This document shows positions 1 through 6,273 of a DNA stretch of 33,291 bases, one piece after another. The stretch lies in IMG/VR virus record IMGVR_UViG_3300027839_000041, positions 1 to 33,291 of that record; one strand, written 5' to 3'. The notes under the pieces were generated by a model. That model worked only from the letters and a program-made list of their open reading frames with translations, ran no database searches and had not been told where the DNA came from. Within the stretch, counting starts at the first letter, position 1, and each line of letters begins with the position of its first letter. The translations under genes were made by a program, and so were the position numbers. Source of the DNA: a virus.

Positions 1-28
1 GCCAACGTAAATTTCTTAGTCAATCAGA

Positions 29-670
29 TTAGCTGGTGCAGGTAGAACGAATTGAAGCAATCCAACTCGCAGAAGGTGTACCTGAAGCCGATTTTAGTCG
101 AAGCAGCGTAATTTGAAGGTCGCCAGAGTTAAAGATTTGTGTCTCTCCAGCAAGCAATGTGAATGTGACATTAGTATCAGCATTCAATTCACCAGTGATG
201 GTGATAGAACCGTCAAGGTTCTGAACTTGCAAGAAGCTCGCAGGGCCACCGTGTGTTGTAACAAAGTCAATTACTGTGCCGGTGAAGGCAGTCGTAAGAG
301 TCTCGGTAGCACCAGCAGCATACGTGTTTTCTCCGGGAACGTCACTGTAAATCGAGCCATCATCTGTTACAGTTTCGATGAAAGCAAACTCTGCGGCAAC
401 TTGTGGGAAAGCAAATCGCTTCCAGTAATTGCAATCAGTGAAAGTTTCACCGTCTTTTAGAAGACGATAACTTGCGTTTGGTCCAGCGGCGAACATTTGA
501 CGCTGCAACGAAGCAGCACCAGAAGCGGCATGATCTACTCCAAACGCATCGCCCAGATGACCGTAAGTAGCTGGCGATGAACCAGAACCAGCGGCTAGAG
601 GGTGAGTCGTTGGATCAAGATCCAATTGCCCTTGTGTCAGATGTTGAAGTCTTACCTTAAATACAGACAT
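29..670 (-). CDS. Putative virion protein, tandem paralogue A
   Basis: Encodes 213 aa with no family I recognise. It is a clear paralogue of the next gene (773-1417). Both begin MSVFKVRLQH and share FAAGP, the segment DGETFTDCNYWK, FAFPQVA and a closing SWIA-I-S-C segment. The protein is soluble-looking, without signal peptide or membrane segments, and rich in Thr, Gly and Ala, as many phage structural or decoration proteins are; the structural role is inferred from composition and from the neighbouring tail and fibre genes. The start is supported by GGAG eight or nine bases upstream of the ATG. The leader is almost identical to that of its twin and contains a late-promoter-like box at 717-724. 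It could equally be a small fibre or head decoration protein. Confidence 0.7.
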   Translation of the reverse strand: MSVFKVRLQHLTQGQLDLDPTTHPLAAGSGSSPATYGHLGDAFGVDHAASGAASLQRQMFAAGPNASYRLLKDGETFTDCNYWKRFAFPQVAAEFAFIETVTDDGSIYSDVPGENTYAAGATETLTTAFTGTVIDFVTTHGGPASFLQVQNLDGSITITGELNADTNVTFTLLAGETQIFNSGDLQITLLRLKSASGTPSASWIASIRSTCTS

Positions 671-716
671 TTTTGCTCCAAATGTGTCTTAAGTGTTTTT
701 GTTCCGTCCGTTTAAT

Positions 717-724
717 TATCTATG
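717..724 (-). promoter_or_regulatory. Late-promoter-like box, unit A
   Basis: On the minus strand this reads CATAGATA, one mismatch from CATAAATA at the same place in unit B and close to the T4 late consensus TATAAATA. It lies about 47-54 bases before the ATG. Conservation between the two leaders is the main support; no phage sigma factor is visible in the window. Confidence 0.3.
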
Positions 725-751
725 CTTGGCTTCTTACTTTAAGAAGCCAAG
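725..751 (-). terminator. Perfect hairpin between duplicated genes
   Basis: An 11-bp perfect stem (725-735 with 741-751) closes a 5-base loop, extendable by one A-T pair. It sits between the stop of 773-1417 and the promoter-like box of 29-670. No U-run follows on the minus strand, so it is not a textbook intrinsic terminator; it could be a weak terminator or an RNA-processing or stabilising structure. A 12-base palindrome (751-762) abuts it. Confidence 0.4.
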
Positions 752-772
752 TTTGTACAAACATGTACCGTC

Positions 773-1417
773 TTAACTACCGCAAACTGAATCAATTCCT
801 GCTATCCAAGAAATCTGAGGACTTCCAGCAGCAGCTTTGAGTCGGAATGAAGAAACAACCAATGATCCTCTTTGGAAAGCTTGAGTTTTTCCAAATGGAA
901 TTACAAGCTCAACTGCGGCATCTCCATTTATTTCCATTGTTGCGTCGTTAGTTGCGTCTAAATTGTCTAGTTGCAGGAATCTTGCAGCCCCACCATAAGT
1001 TGTCACAAGATCAACTGCTACAGTTGCGTAACTTGTGTTCAAAGTGGTTTCAGTGTTTCCAGCAGCAAAAGAGTTTTCTCCACTAATTGCGCTGTAAGTA
1101 GAACCATCATCGGTCACTACTTCAATGAACGCAAATTCTTTAGCAACTTGTGGAAAAGCAAATTGCTTCCAGTAATTGCAATCAGTAAACGTCTCGCCAT
1201 CAGTAAGAAGGCGATATTTTTTACTTGGCCCAGCGGCGAAAATTGAACGCTGTGGCGAAACAGCACCAGAGTTTGGGAAATCTGCACCGAACGGTTCTCC
1301 AACTTGCCCGTAAGTAGCAGCTTGTGTGCCAGTACCGGTAGCAAGCGGGTGCGTCGATGGATCGAAATCCAAAAGTCCCTGATTTATATGTTGAAGTCTT
1401 ACCTTAAATACAGACAT
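773..1417 (-). CDS. Putative virion protein, tandem paralogue B
   Basis: Encodes 214 aa, the second copy of the tandem pair with 29-670. Similarity runs the whole length: same MSVFKVRLQH start, NYWK-FAFPQVA core, GEN-AAG-TET segment and SWIAGI near the end. The middle and C-terminal thirds have diverged more than the first half, as expected of an old duplication with divergent roles rather than a recent one. The ribosome site (GGAG) and leader match those of the twin. A perfect hairpin at 725-751 lies between this stop codon and the twin's promoter-like box and may separate the two transcripts. Function unknown; a virion surface or fibre component is the best guess. Confidence 0.7.
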   Translation of the reverse strand: MSVFKVRLQHINQGLLDFDPSTHPLATGTGTQAATYGQVGEPFGADFPNSGAVSPQRSIFAAGPSKKYRLLTDGETFTDCNYWKQFAFPQVAKEFAFIEVVTDDGSTYSAISGENSFAAGNTETTLNTSYATVAVDLVTTYGGAARFLQLDNLDATNDATMEINGDAAVELVIPFGKTQAFQRGSLVVSSFRLKAAAGSPQISWIAGIDSVCGS

Positions 1418-1461
1418 TTTTGCTCCAAATGTGTCTTAAGTGTTTATTCCCATCCGTTCTT

Positions 1462-1469
1462 TATTTATG
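1462..1469 (-). promoter_or_regulatory. Late-promoter-like box, unit B
   Basis: Reads CATAAATA on the minus strand, 45-52 bases before the ATG of 773-1417, one mismatch from the T4 late consensus TATAAATA. It aligns with CATAGATA in unit A. Confidence 0.35.
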
Positions 1470-1572
1470 CAGGTAGATCAATACTTTCAATATCATGTGA
1501 GCCGCAGTTCATACAAACATGTACCACTCCTTTGCCATGCTTGCCGCTTCTAAGTTGTAGGAGTGTTATGCT
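1465..1572 (-). pseudogene. Possible remnant of a small zinc-ribbon protein
   Basis: The gap between the glycosyltransferase-like gene (ends 1579) and the virion gene (starts 1417) holds an open frame of 35 codons on the minus strand. It contains VHVCMNCGSHDIESIDLPA, which looks like half a zinc ribbon (CxxC). There is no ATG or good ribosome site at the right place, and the frame starts just after a TGA. It may be the 3' remnant of a gene, or chance. Its CxxC region matches 14 bases of unit A at 756-769. Confidence 0.2.
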
Positions 1573-1578
1573 TCACAT

Positions 1579-2187
1579 TTATAAAACAAAAACATCAGCT
1601 TTGGGAAACATGTGCTTATAGAGTCTTGTACCGACGCCAGTTGGAACCAATGTTGTGCGTATTCCTTGAGCAGCCGCTTCGAAGAGTTGCACACTCTCAA
1701 CTCCAACTACCCACCCTGCATTTTTGATATCTTTTCTAACCTCTGTTCTATATCCTTGGCTTTCGATTCGTGCTTTTAAGTTATTTAAGTTGTTTCTCTC
1801 AATTGGCATAGTTGGATGAGATCCATCTTTGATGATCACACAAAGGTCTGTCGCTTGAGGCAACACCGTGTCTCTTATTACAAAATTTGTAATGCCAGAT
1901 TCTACAAGCAAATTTTCAACTGGATGAGTTTCCGATAACTTTAGTTCTCTGATATGTGCGAAGTTGTGTCTTTTTACTTTGATTTCAGAAATTTTAAGTA
2001 TCGGACTGCATCCTTCTAAAAGATGAGTTTTGTCATCCTTGCAGCCAAAATAAAGATTGAGACCGGGAAATCTTGCTTCTATGATTGGTTTTAGAAGACG
2101 CAGTTGAACAAGATATTCGTCCGAATGTCCGAAATAACAAAGACAATAATTGTTTTTAACTTTGGCGTATTGAGATAGTTTGATCAT
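1579..2187 (-). CDS. Glycosyltransferase-like protein (GT-B type, tentative)
   Basis: Encodes 202 aa. The C-terminal 45 residues contain VVGVESVQLFEAAAQGIRT followed by a TGVG-x-LY segment. This is the arrangement of a GT-B C-terminal half, where a conserved Glu follows a Val-Gly stretch and binds the nucleotide sugar; I infer the fold from that and from the alternating strand/helix pattern. The N-terminal half (NNYCLCYFGHSDEYL) would be the acceptor side. It is shorter than most GT-B enzymes, so may be a single-domain or degenerate form. The ATG at 2187 overlaps the stop of the upstream zinc-ribbon gene as ATGA, arguing for translational coupling and against the longer reading frame back to 2286. 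Probable substrate unknown. Confidence 0.6.
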   Translation of the reverse strand: MIKLSQYAKVKNNYCLCYFGHSDEYLVQLRLLKPIIEARFPGLNLYFGCKDDKTHLLEGCSPILKISEIKVKRHNFAHIRELKLSETHPVENLLVESGITNFVIRDTVLPQATDLCVIIKDGSHPTMPIERNNLNNLKARIESQGYRTEVRKDIKNAGWVVGVESVQLFEAAAQGIRTTLVPTGVGTRLYKHMFPKADVFVL

Positions 2188-2531
2188 GTTAGATGACCGC
2201 CATTGAGATGTCGATGGCATTGCTCTAACTCTTTGTATCTCTTCCGTGATCCAAGATGGGTTCTGGCGGTTTGTTTGATTGTGCAAATCTCACATTTTCT
2301 CGAAACATTTATTACAGGATGTTGCCCGCATTTTTGACAGAGACCGGACTCTCTTAATCTCAAGATTCTACTATGCTTCCGTTCTGTTTGCCTCTTGTGG
2401 CATTTCTGACACATTGTCTTGTTTTCAAGGGGCATCTTGCCGCAGCTTTGACATAGATTCGCCGCTTTTAATCTGGCAATTCTCTTGTTTTGTTGATCAA
2501 GTCTCTGTGATCGCTCTTTGTGTGTTTCCAT
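2184..2531 (-). CDS. Double zinc-ribbon protein
   Basis: Encodes 115 aa from the ATG at 2531 (an ATG at 2552 would add seven residues; neither has a strong ribosome site, the nearest being GAGG about 15 bases before 2531). It contains two tandem zinc-binding units: LCQSCG ... MCQKC and LCQKCG ... KCEIC, each preceded by a basic R-L/I-R-L helix. Four CxxC pairs should bind two zinc ions. Units of this kind occur in phage and mobile-element proteins and in endonuclease accessory regions, usually taken as nucleic-acid binding; that role is inferred. Its last codons overlap the glycosyltransferase-like gene (ATGA), so the two are probably made together. Confidence 0.65.
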   Translation of the reverse strand: METHKERSQRLDQQNKRIARLKAANLCQSCGKMPLENKTMCQKCHKRQTERKHSRILRLRESGLCQKCGQHPVINVSRKCEICTIKQTARTHLGSRKRYKELEQCHRHLNGGHLT

Positions 2532-2568
2532 GAAATAAAATAGTAACCTCATCTAACTATCTTATATT

Positions 2569-2808
2569 ATGACCACAGAAAAAGAAAAAGCAGACTTCGG
2601 TGCTGGAACATTCAATTTGTTTTGCAATCAATTTGGAGAAGATGTGTATTCTCACATCATGCTAGAAGTTTTGCTTGAAGGAGTAATCAATGCAGAGGCT
2701 TTATTTGTACTTGGCGAGCAGGAGCAAGGAAGGGATCAAACTGATAACAGTTCTTCAGGGGAACGGCCAGCCGACGAACTCGGATCTGACGGACCTGATG
2801 GAACTTGA
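2569..2808 (+). CDS. Small hypothetical protein overlapping 2690-3055
   Basis: Potential 79-aa protein. The first 50 residues look like a real soluble protein (helical, with DVYSHIMLEVLLEG), while the last 30 are low-complexity, rich in Gly, Asp, Glu and Ser. It overlaps the better supported gene at 2690 by 119 bases in another frame. There is no ribosome site before its ATG, and a TATATT box at 2563-2568 would, if used, place the transcript start inside the codon. It may be a genuine overlapping gene, the 5' piece of a frameshifted gene, or not expressed. Confidence 0.35.
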   Translation: MTTEKEKADFGAGTFNLFCNQFGEDVYSHIMLEVLLEGVINAEALFVLGEQEQGRDQTDNSSSGERPADELGSDGPDGT

Positions 2809-3055
2809 ACTTCCTCCAATTTGGCTTCATCACATACAACAAATTTGTCACGACAATAGAATGCTTTATCATCCAAGGATAGAGTCTTCTACCAATTACG
2901 AAGCTTTAAGAACTAGCTTGAAAGCCAGAGGATATAAGAACATTCCAATGGGCGCATCTCCTTTGTTGCATCTTTCTGGTTATGTTAAAGCTCCTGTTGC
3001 AAACACAAGTTCTTGTAAAGTTCAAAGAACAATGATGAGAAAGAGAAAAGACTAA
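2690..3055 (+). CDS. Conserved-looking phage hypothetical protein
   Basis: Encodes 121 aa of unknown function. AAGGAG lies six bases before the ATG, a perfect ribosome site that decides this start despite the 119-base overlap with the frame at 2569. The C-terminal half contains ARGYKNIPMGASPLLHLSGY and ends in a very basic tail (TMMRKRKD), which suggests nucleic-acid or anionic-glycan contact. The stop codon overlaps the next start as TAATG, so it is coupled to the glycosyltransferase at 3055. Confidence 0.6.
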   Translation: MQRLYLYLASRSKEGIKLITVLQGNGQPTNSDLTDLMELELPPIWLHHIQQICHDNRMLYHPRIESSTNYEALRTSLKARGYKNIPMGASPLLHLSGYVKAPVANTSSCKVQRTMMRKRKD

Positions 3056-3903
3056 TGGAAGATAGAACACAACACCCCAAGATGGAATACTATCGACATG
3101 TTTTTGAAAACAGCAGTCGATGGGCAGGCGAAGATATCAATGGCAAGAAAGTCATTGTTTATGGCGAACAAGGATTTGGAGACATCATTCAATTTGCTCG
3201 GTACATTCCGCTTTTGAAACAAGGCGGATGCGAGATAATGTTCTATTGTCCTAAAGACCTTCATCGTATATTTGGATGCTTAGAAGTACAACTTTTAGAC
3301 AAAGACAATCCTGAACTTCCAGAGCATGATTACCATGTTCTGTCAATGGATTTACCTTTTGTGTTGGGAACTATTGACGCTCCTGATCCTTATATCAGAA
3401 TTTCAGAAACACAAGACCTTGAAGAAGGTTTTCTGAATGTGGGAATTGCTTGGGAAGGAAGTCCTGCAAACAAGGTTGGTGGAGATCGTAATTGCCCATT
3501 AAAGCATTTCAAGTTGTTGGAAAAAGAAGGCACTCGTTTGTATTCATTGCAAAAAGTGATTCACACTCCTGAGTTGATTAAAGGGTGTGATGAGATGGAT
3601 CTTTACAGTGTTGATTTAGAAGATTTTTATGAAACCGCTAAATTGGTGGAGTCATTAGATATTGTTGTCACTATTGATACATCTGTAGCTCACCTTGCTG
3701 GAGCTATGGGAAAAACTACATATCTTATTTTAAGTACCGAACGAGATGAGAGATGGGATTCTCATCATTGGTATAAAACTATGGTTTGTATTAGAATGAA
3801 AGACCGTAATGACTGGGAAAAATGTATGGAAACTGTAGTTTCATTAACTTCTGGTCTCGGCAAAGATTGCGATACAGATTTTTCAGAAGACATATTGAAT
3901 TAA
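3055..3903 (+). CDS. Glycosyltransferase, GT9/GT41-like (heptosyltransferase fold)
   Basis: Encodes 282 aa. Residues about 38-55 read GEQGFGDIIQFARYIPLL, the N-terminal signature of bacterial proteins that resemble the GT41/O-GlcNAc-transferase catalytic domain and of GT9 heptosyltransferases. The expected later motifs follow: IAWEGSP with a nearby R-x-CPL (about 143-161), and a GT-B donor-site segment, IDTSVAHLAGAMGKTTYLIL (about 206-225). The TPR repeats usually fused upstream in bacterial relatives are missing, leaving a bare catalytic domain. By family it should transfer a sugar from a nucleotide donor to a lipid, glycan or protein acceptor; the substrate cannot be read from sequence. It is coupled to the upstream gene by TAATG, and the aldehyde dehydrogenase follows after 41 bases. 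Confidence 0.8.
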   Translation: MEDRTQHPKMEYYRHVFENSSRWAGEDINGKKVIVYGEQGFGDIIQFARYIPLLKQGGCEIMFYCPKDLHRIFGCLEVQLLDKDNPELPEHDYHVLSMDLPFVLGTIDAPDPYIRISETQDLEEGFLNVGIAWEGSPANKVGGDRNCPLKHFKLLEKEGTRLYSLQKVIHTPELIKGCDEMDLYSVDLEDFYETAKLVESLDIVVTIDTSVAHLAGAMGKTTYLILSTERDERWDSHHWYKTMVCIRMKDRNDWEKCMETVVSLTSGLGKDCDTDFSEDILN

Positions 3904-3944
3904 ATCTTAAATCAAAGTACAATTTAACAAGAAATGGAGGTCTT

Positions 3945-5411
3945 ATGTACCAAGGCAAAAATTATATCAACGGAGAATGGCGGGATGTAACTGAATCGTT
4001 TGAAACAGTTAACCCCGCCACAGAAGAAGTTTATGGAACTTTTCCTAACAGAGTCGAAGAAGCAGGACTGGCAGTAAAAGCCGCTCGTAAATCTTTTGAT
4101 TCATGGAGAAAAGAAAGTCGAGTTAGAAGAGCAGAGTATTTTGATGTTCTTGCACAACTCATTAAGCGTGATCACGATAAGCTTAAAGATGCTATATCGA
4201 TAGAGACAGGAAAGAATCTTAATGAGTCACATGCAGAAGTCATTGAAGCTCTCCATATGTGCCAGTTCGCCGCTGCTTCTGGACGAGAGGCATTCGGAAC
4301 ATGTGTGGCGTCCGAACTTCCTACGAAGGACGCATATGTCATTAGGAAGCCTAGAGGGGTTGTTGCTGTTATCTCTCCTTGGAACTTTCCTCTTGCTATC
4401 GGCTCTTTTTGGAGTTCTGCTCCTGCTCTCGTTGAGGGCAACACCGTTGTACACAAGCCATCTGAGCTTACTCCAATGGTCAACCAAATAGTCACTGAAC
4501 TTTATCATGAAGCTGGTTTCCCAGCAGGTGTTTTCAATCTTATACATGGTGAAGGTGCTGTTGGTGCTGCTCTAGTCAGAAGTGAAGTAGATGTTATTCT
4601 TTTCACGGGATCGTCAGAAGTCGGTCAGGATATTAGAACACACTGTGCGTCTACTGATTCCAAAAGAACGTGTATTGAATGCGGTTCAAAGTCAGCAACT
4701 ATTGTCTTTGATGATGGCGATATGGAATTGGCTCTTGACGCCGCTGTAGCATCTGCTTTCAAACTCTCTGGACAAAGATGTGTTTCGTCAGGACGCTTGA
4801 TTGTCCAACGTAGCATCTTTGACAAGTTTGCAGAAGAATACACCAATAGAGTGTCTGCGCTTGTTACAGGCGATCCTTTCAAAGCTCCAGCCGCTTTCTA
4901 TGGGCCGCTCATCAGCCACGAGCAAATGGACAAGGTAGAAGCTTTTAATCAACTTGTTCGTGAAGATAGCGATGCAGAAGTTCTTTTGAATGGTGGAAGA
5001 CTTGATCCTGATCCCGGATACTTCCTCACGCCGTTCGTCTATAAGTGCGAATGGGCCAGAGACAAGCCTTTCTTGTCTCAAGAGGTCTTCGGGCCTCATG
5101 TTGCGTTGATTCCTTTCGATGATCTGGACGATGCCATTAGAATTTACAATGATACAGATTATGGTCTTGCTTTAGGAATCGTCACAGATGACTTCCGTAA
5201 GCACAGAAAAATCGCTCAAGAATGTATCACTGGTATGCTTTATGTCAACGGTGGTTCAATTGCAGCAGAATCTCATATTCCATTTTCTTCATGGAAGAAG
5301 AGTGGGTATGGTGCCAGTGCTGCGGGAACTTACAAAGCTGTTACTCACAGCATGTCCATAACGGTGAACTACGAAGAAGGAAAAGTGAGTTGGGCACAAG
5401 GAATGGAGTAA
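3945..5411 (+). CDS. NAD(P)-dependent aldehyde dehydrogenase
   Basis: Encodes 488 aa, the normal length of the ALDH superfamily. The ATG at 3945 follows TGGAGG; upstream in-frame codons lack a ribosome site. Every key element is present: PWNFP (145-149), HKPSE with the cofactor Lys (171), GSSEVG (222-227), general base Glu245, nucleophile Cys279 in SGQRC, and EVFGPH near residue 385. The usual ELGGK around the base is changed to ECGSK, a small departure. The enzyme oxidises an aldehyde to the acid with NAD(P); overall it resembles the succinate-semialdehyde/ketoglutarate-semialdehyde group more than betaine aldehyde enzymes, but the substrate is uncertain. It is an intact metabolic gene in a phage, between a glycosyltransferase and a UDP-sugar dehydrogenase, suggesting a role in sugar or surface chemistry, or in rerouting host metabolism. 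Confidence 0.93.
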   Translation: MYQGKNYINGEWRDVTESFETVNPATEEVYGTFPNRVEEAGLAVKAARKSFDSWRKESRVRRAEYFDVLAQLIKRDHDKLKDAISIETGKNLNESHAEVIEALHMCQFAAASGREAFGTCVASELPTKDAYVIRKPRGVVAVISPWNFPLAIGSFWSSAPALVEGNTVVHKPSELTPMVNQIVTELYHEAGFPAGVFNLIHGEGAVGAALVRSEVDVILFTGSSEVGQDIRTHCASTDSKRTCIECGSKSATIVFDDGDMELALDAAVASAFKLSGQRCVSSGRLIVQRSIFDKFAEEYTNRVSALVTGDPFKAPAAFYGPLISHEQMDKVEAFNQLVREDSDAEVLLNGGRLDPDPGYFLTPFVYKCEWARDKPFLSQEVFGPHVALIPFDDLDDAIRIYNDTDYGLALGIVTDDFRKHRKIAQECITGMLYVNGGSIAAESHIPFSSWKKSGYGASAAGTYKAVTHSMSITVNYEEGKVSWAQGME

Positions 5412-5611
5412 GCATACATACTCGTATGCCTGATACTCCATTTGGAATGCCGATATTCAATCCACATGATTTTCGTATCTGCGGTTGGGTGGAATCAGAA
5501 GATGTGATTCTTATTCACCGTGGAGACGAATATCATTATACGGATTTTTTAGGCGTAATTTTTCTTGATAAGCCGCCAAAAGATTTTGATTGGAGAAAGG
5601 AAGGATTCTAG
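5390..5611 (+). CDS. Small protein with W-x-K-E-G-F C-terminus (first of three)
   Basis: Encodes 73 aa from a TTG at 5390, preceded by GAAGGA at a good distance and overlapping the aldehyde dehydrogenase stop by 22 bases. An ATG at 5426 would give 61 aa but has no ribosome site. TTG starts are used by the next two genes too. The protein is small and aromatic-rich (FNPHDFRICGW) and ends DWRKEGF. I do not recognise the body. The C-terminal heptapeptide recurs, with variation, in the next two genes and in 16344-16805. AGGAGG just after the stop serves the next gene. Confidence 0.6.
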   Translation: MGTRNGVSIHTRMPDTPFGMPIFNPHDFRICGWVESEDVILIHRGDEYHYTDFLGVIFLDKPPKDFDWRKEGF

Positions 5612-5619
5612 GAGGATAA

Positions 5620-6087
5620 TTGGAAATACATTTTACAGAACATGAAGATTTGATGAGAAGGCAAACTGTTATATCAGCATACACTCAAGTTGGTAACAGG
5701 CGTGTCCAATCTCGAATGTATGTTTCGTTAGATAACTACCGTCAAAATTACATAGACTCAGCATACCAATTGCTTAAAGATGAAGTGAGGCAAAGAGCTT
5801 TGACAGAAATGAGGTCTCAACAGCATTACTCAAATAGAGATGCTGTGAGGGATTCAGACGATGCAAATGATGCACGTGAAGCTGCTATGACAGCATTGTT
5901 TGGATTACCGGCTCGTAGAGTTGATGCCATGCCAGTTCCATTATATGATCTTCAAAATGGTCGTCCTGTGTTTCCGTTAGACCTAAACAGAGGGGCTTGG
6001 ATAGAGAATTACAGATATTCAGAAAACAGTGGTGGCCGGGCGAAAATGACCAAGGATAAAGTGAACTGGTTGAAGGAGGGATTTTGA
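5620..6087 (+). CDS. Small hypothetical protein with W-L-K-E-G-F C-terminus (second of three)
   Basis: Encodes 155 aa from a TTG at 5620, just after AGGAGG (5610-5615). The first two thirds are helical and charged (for example YIDSAYQLLKDEVRQRALTE), with a DAND-AREAA stretch; the last third is Pro/Arg-rich. I do not recognise the family. It ends VNWLKEGF, related to the ends of the genes on both sides. The codons for KEGF (AAGGAGGGATTT) also form the ribosome site of the next gene, whose TTG start overlaps this stop (TTGA). The tight packing suggests the three small genes are translated in concert. Confidence 0.65.
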   Translation: MEIHFTEHEDLMRRQTVISAYTQVGNRRVQSRMYVSLDNYRQNYIDSAYQLLKDEVRQRALTEMRSQQHYSNRDAVRDSDDANDAREAAMTALFGLPARRVDAMPVPLYDLQNGRPVFPLDLNRGAWIENYRYSENSGGRAKMTKDKVNWLKEGF

Positions 6088-6272
6088 CAGATCGTATATT
6101 GAAAGCAACATGGTCTCTTGAAGCCCAACAAGATTTAGAAGCGTGGCACGGTATTGCAATTGAAGAACTAACCCGTAATATAATAATAGACATGGATCGG
6201 GACTTCATACGATGGGCTAACATGGCGACTGTTGTTGAATCAACAGTCAATTGGAAGAAAGAAGGATTTTAA
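6084..6272 (+). CDS. Small protein resembling a T4 gp23 capsid segment; W-K-K-E-G-F C-terminus
   Basis: Encodes 62 aa from a TTG at 6084 within the upstream stop (TTGA), served by AAGGAGG. Residues 3-50 (DRILKATWSLEAQQDLEAWH, then an acidic helix and MDRDFIRWANMA) align by eye with the segment of T4 major capsid protein gp23 that reads SRQLKAAYSIELAQDLRAVH and continues to EINREVVDWIN, apart from a short gap. This is recalled, not searched. The true capsid protein is about 500 aa, so this is either a capsid fragment turned into its own gene or a small head-related protein. It ends VNWKKEGF, and GAAGGA inside those codons is the ribosome site for the UDP-glucose dehydrogenase start at 6274. 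Confidence 0.6.
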   Translation: MTDRILKATWSLEAQQDLEAWHGIAIEELTRNIIIDMDRDFIRWANMATVVESTVNWKKEGF

Positions 6273-6273
6273 G

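Larger units (their letters stand above)
29..769 (-). repeat. Tandem duplication, unit A
   Basis: First of two duplicated units, each holding one MSVFKVRL gene plus its leader. The leader just before the start codon is identical in both for about 30 bases (668-697 here, 1415-1444 in unit B). A 14-base match (756-769 here, 1512-1525 in unit B) lies beyond it, suggesting the duplicated segment began upstream of the promoter. The sequence between has diverged. Confidence 0.55.
773..1525 (-). repeat. Tandem duplication, unit B
   Basis: Second unit of the tandem duplication described at 29-769. It lacks the 725-751 hairpin found upstream of unit A's gene; the equivalent place holds a short cysteine-pair reading frame. 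Confidence 0.55.

Noticed and set aside
5597-5620. Explaining KEGF ends wholly as ribosome sites
   Set aside because: The overlap is real for three genes, but it does not explain Trp, Phe or the fourth gene at 16344, so I kept the motif as a finding.
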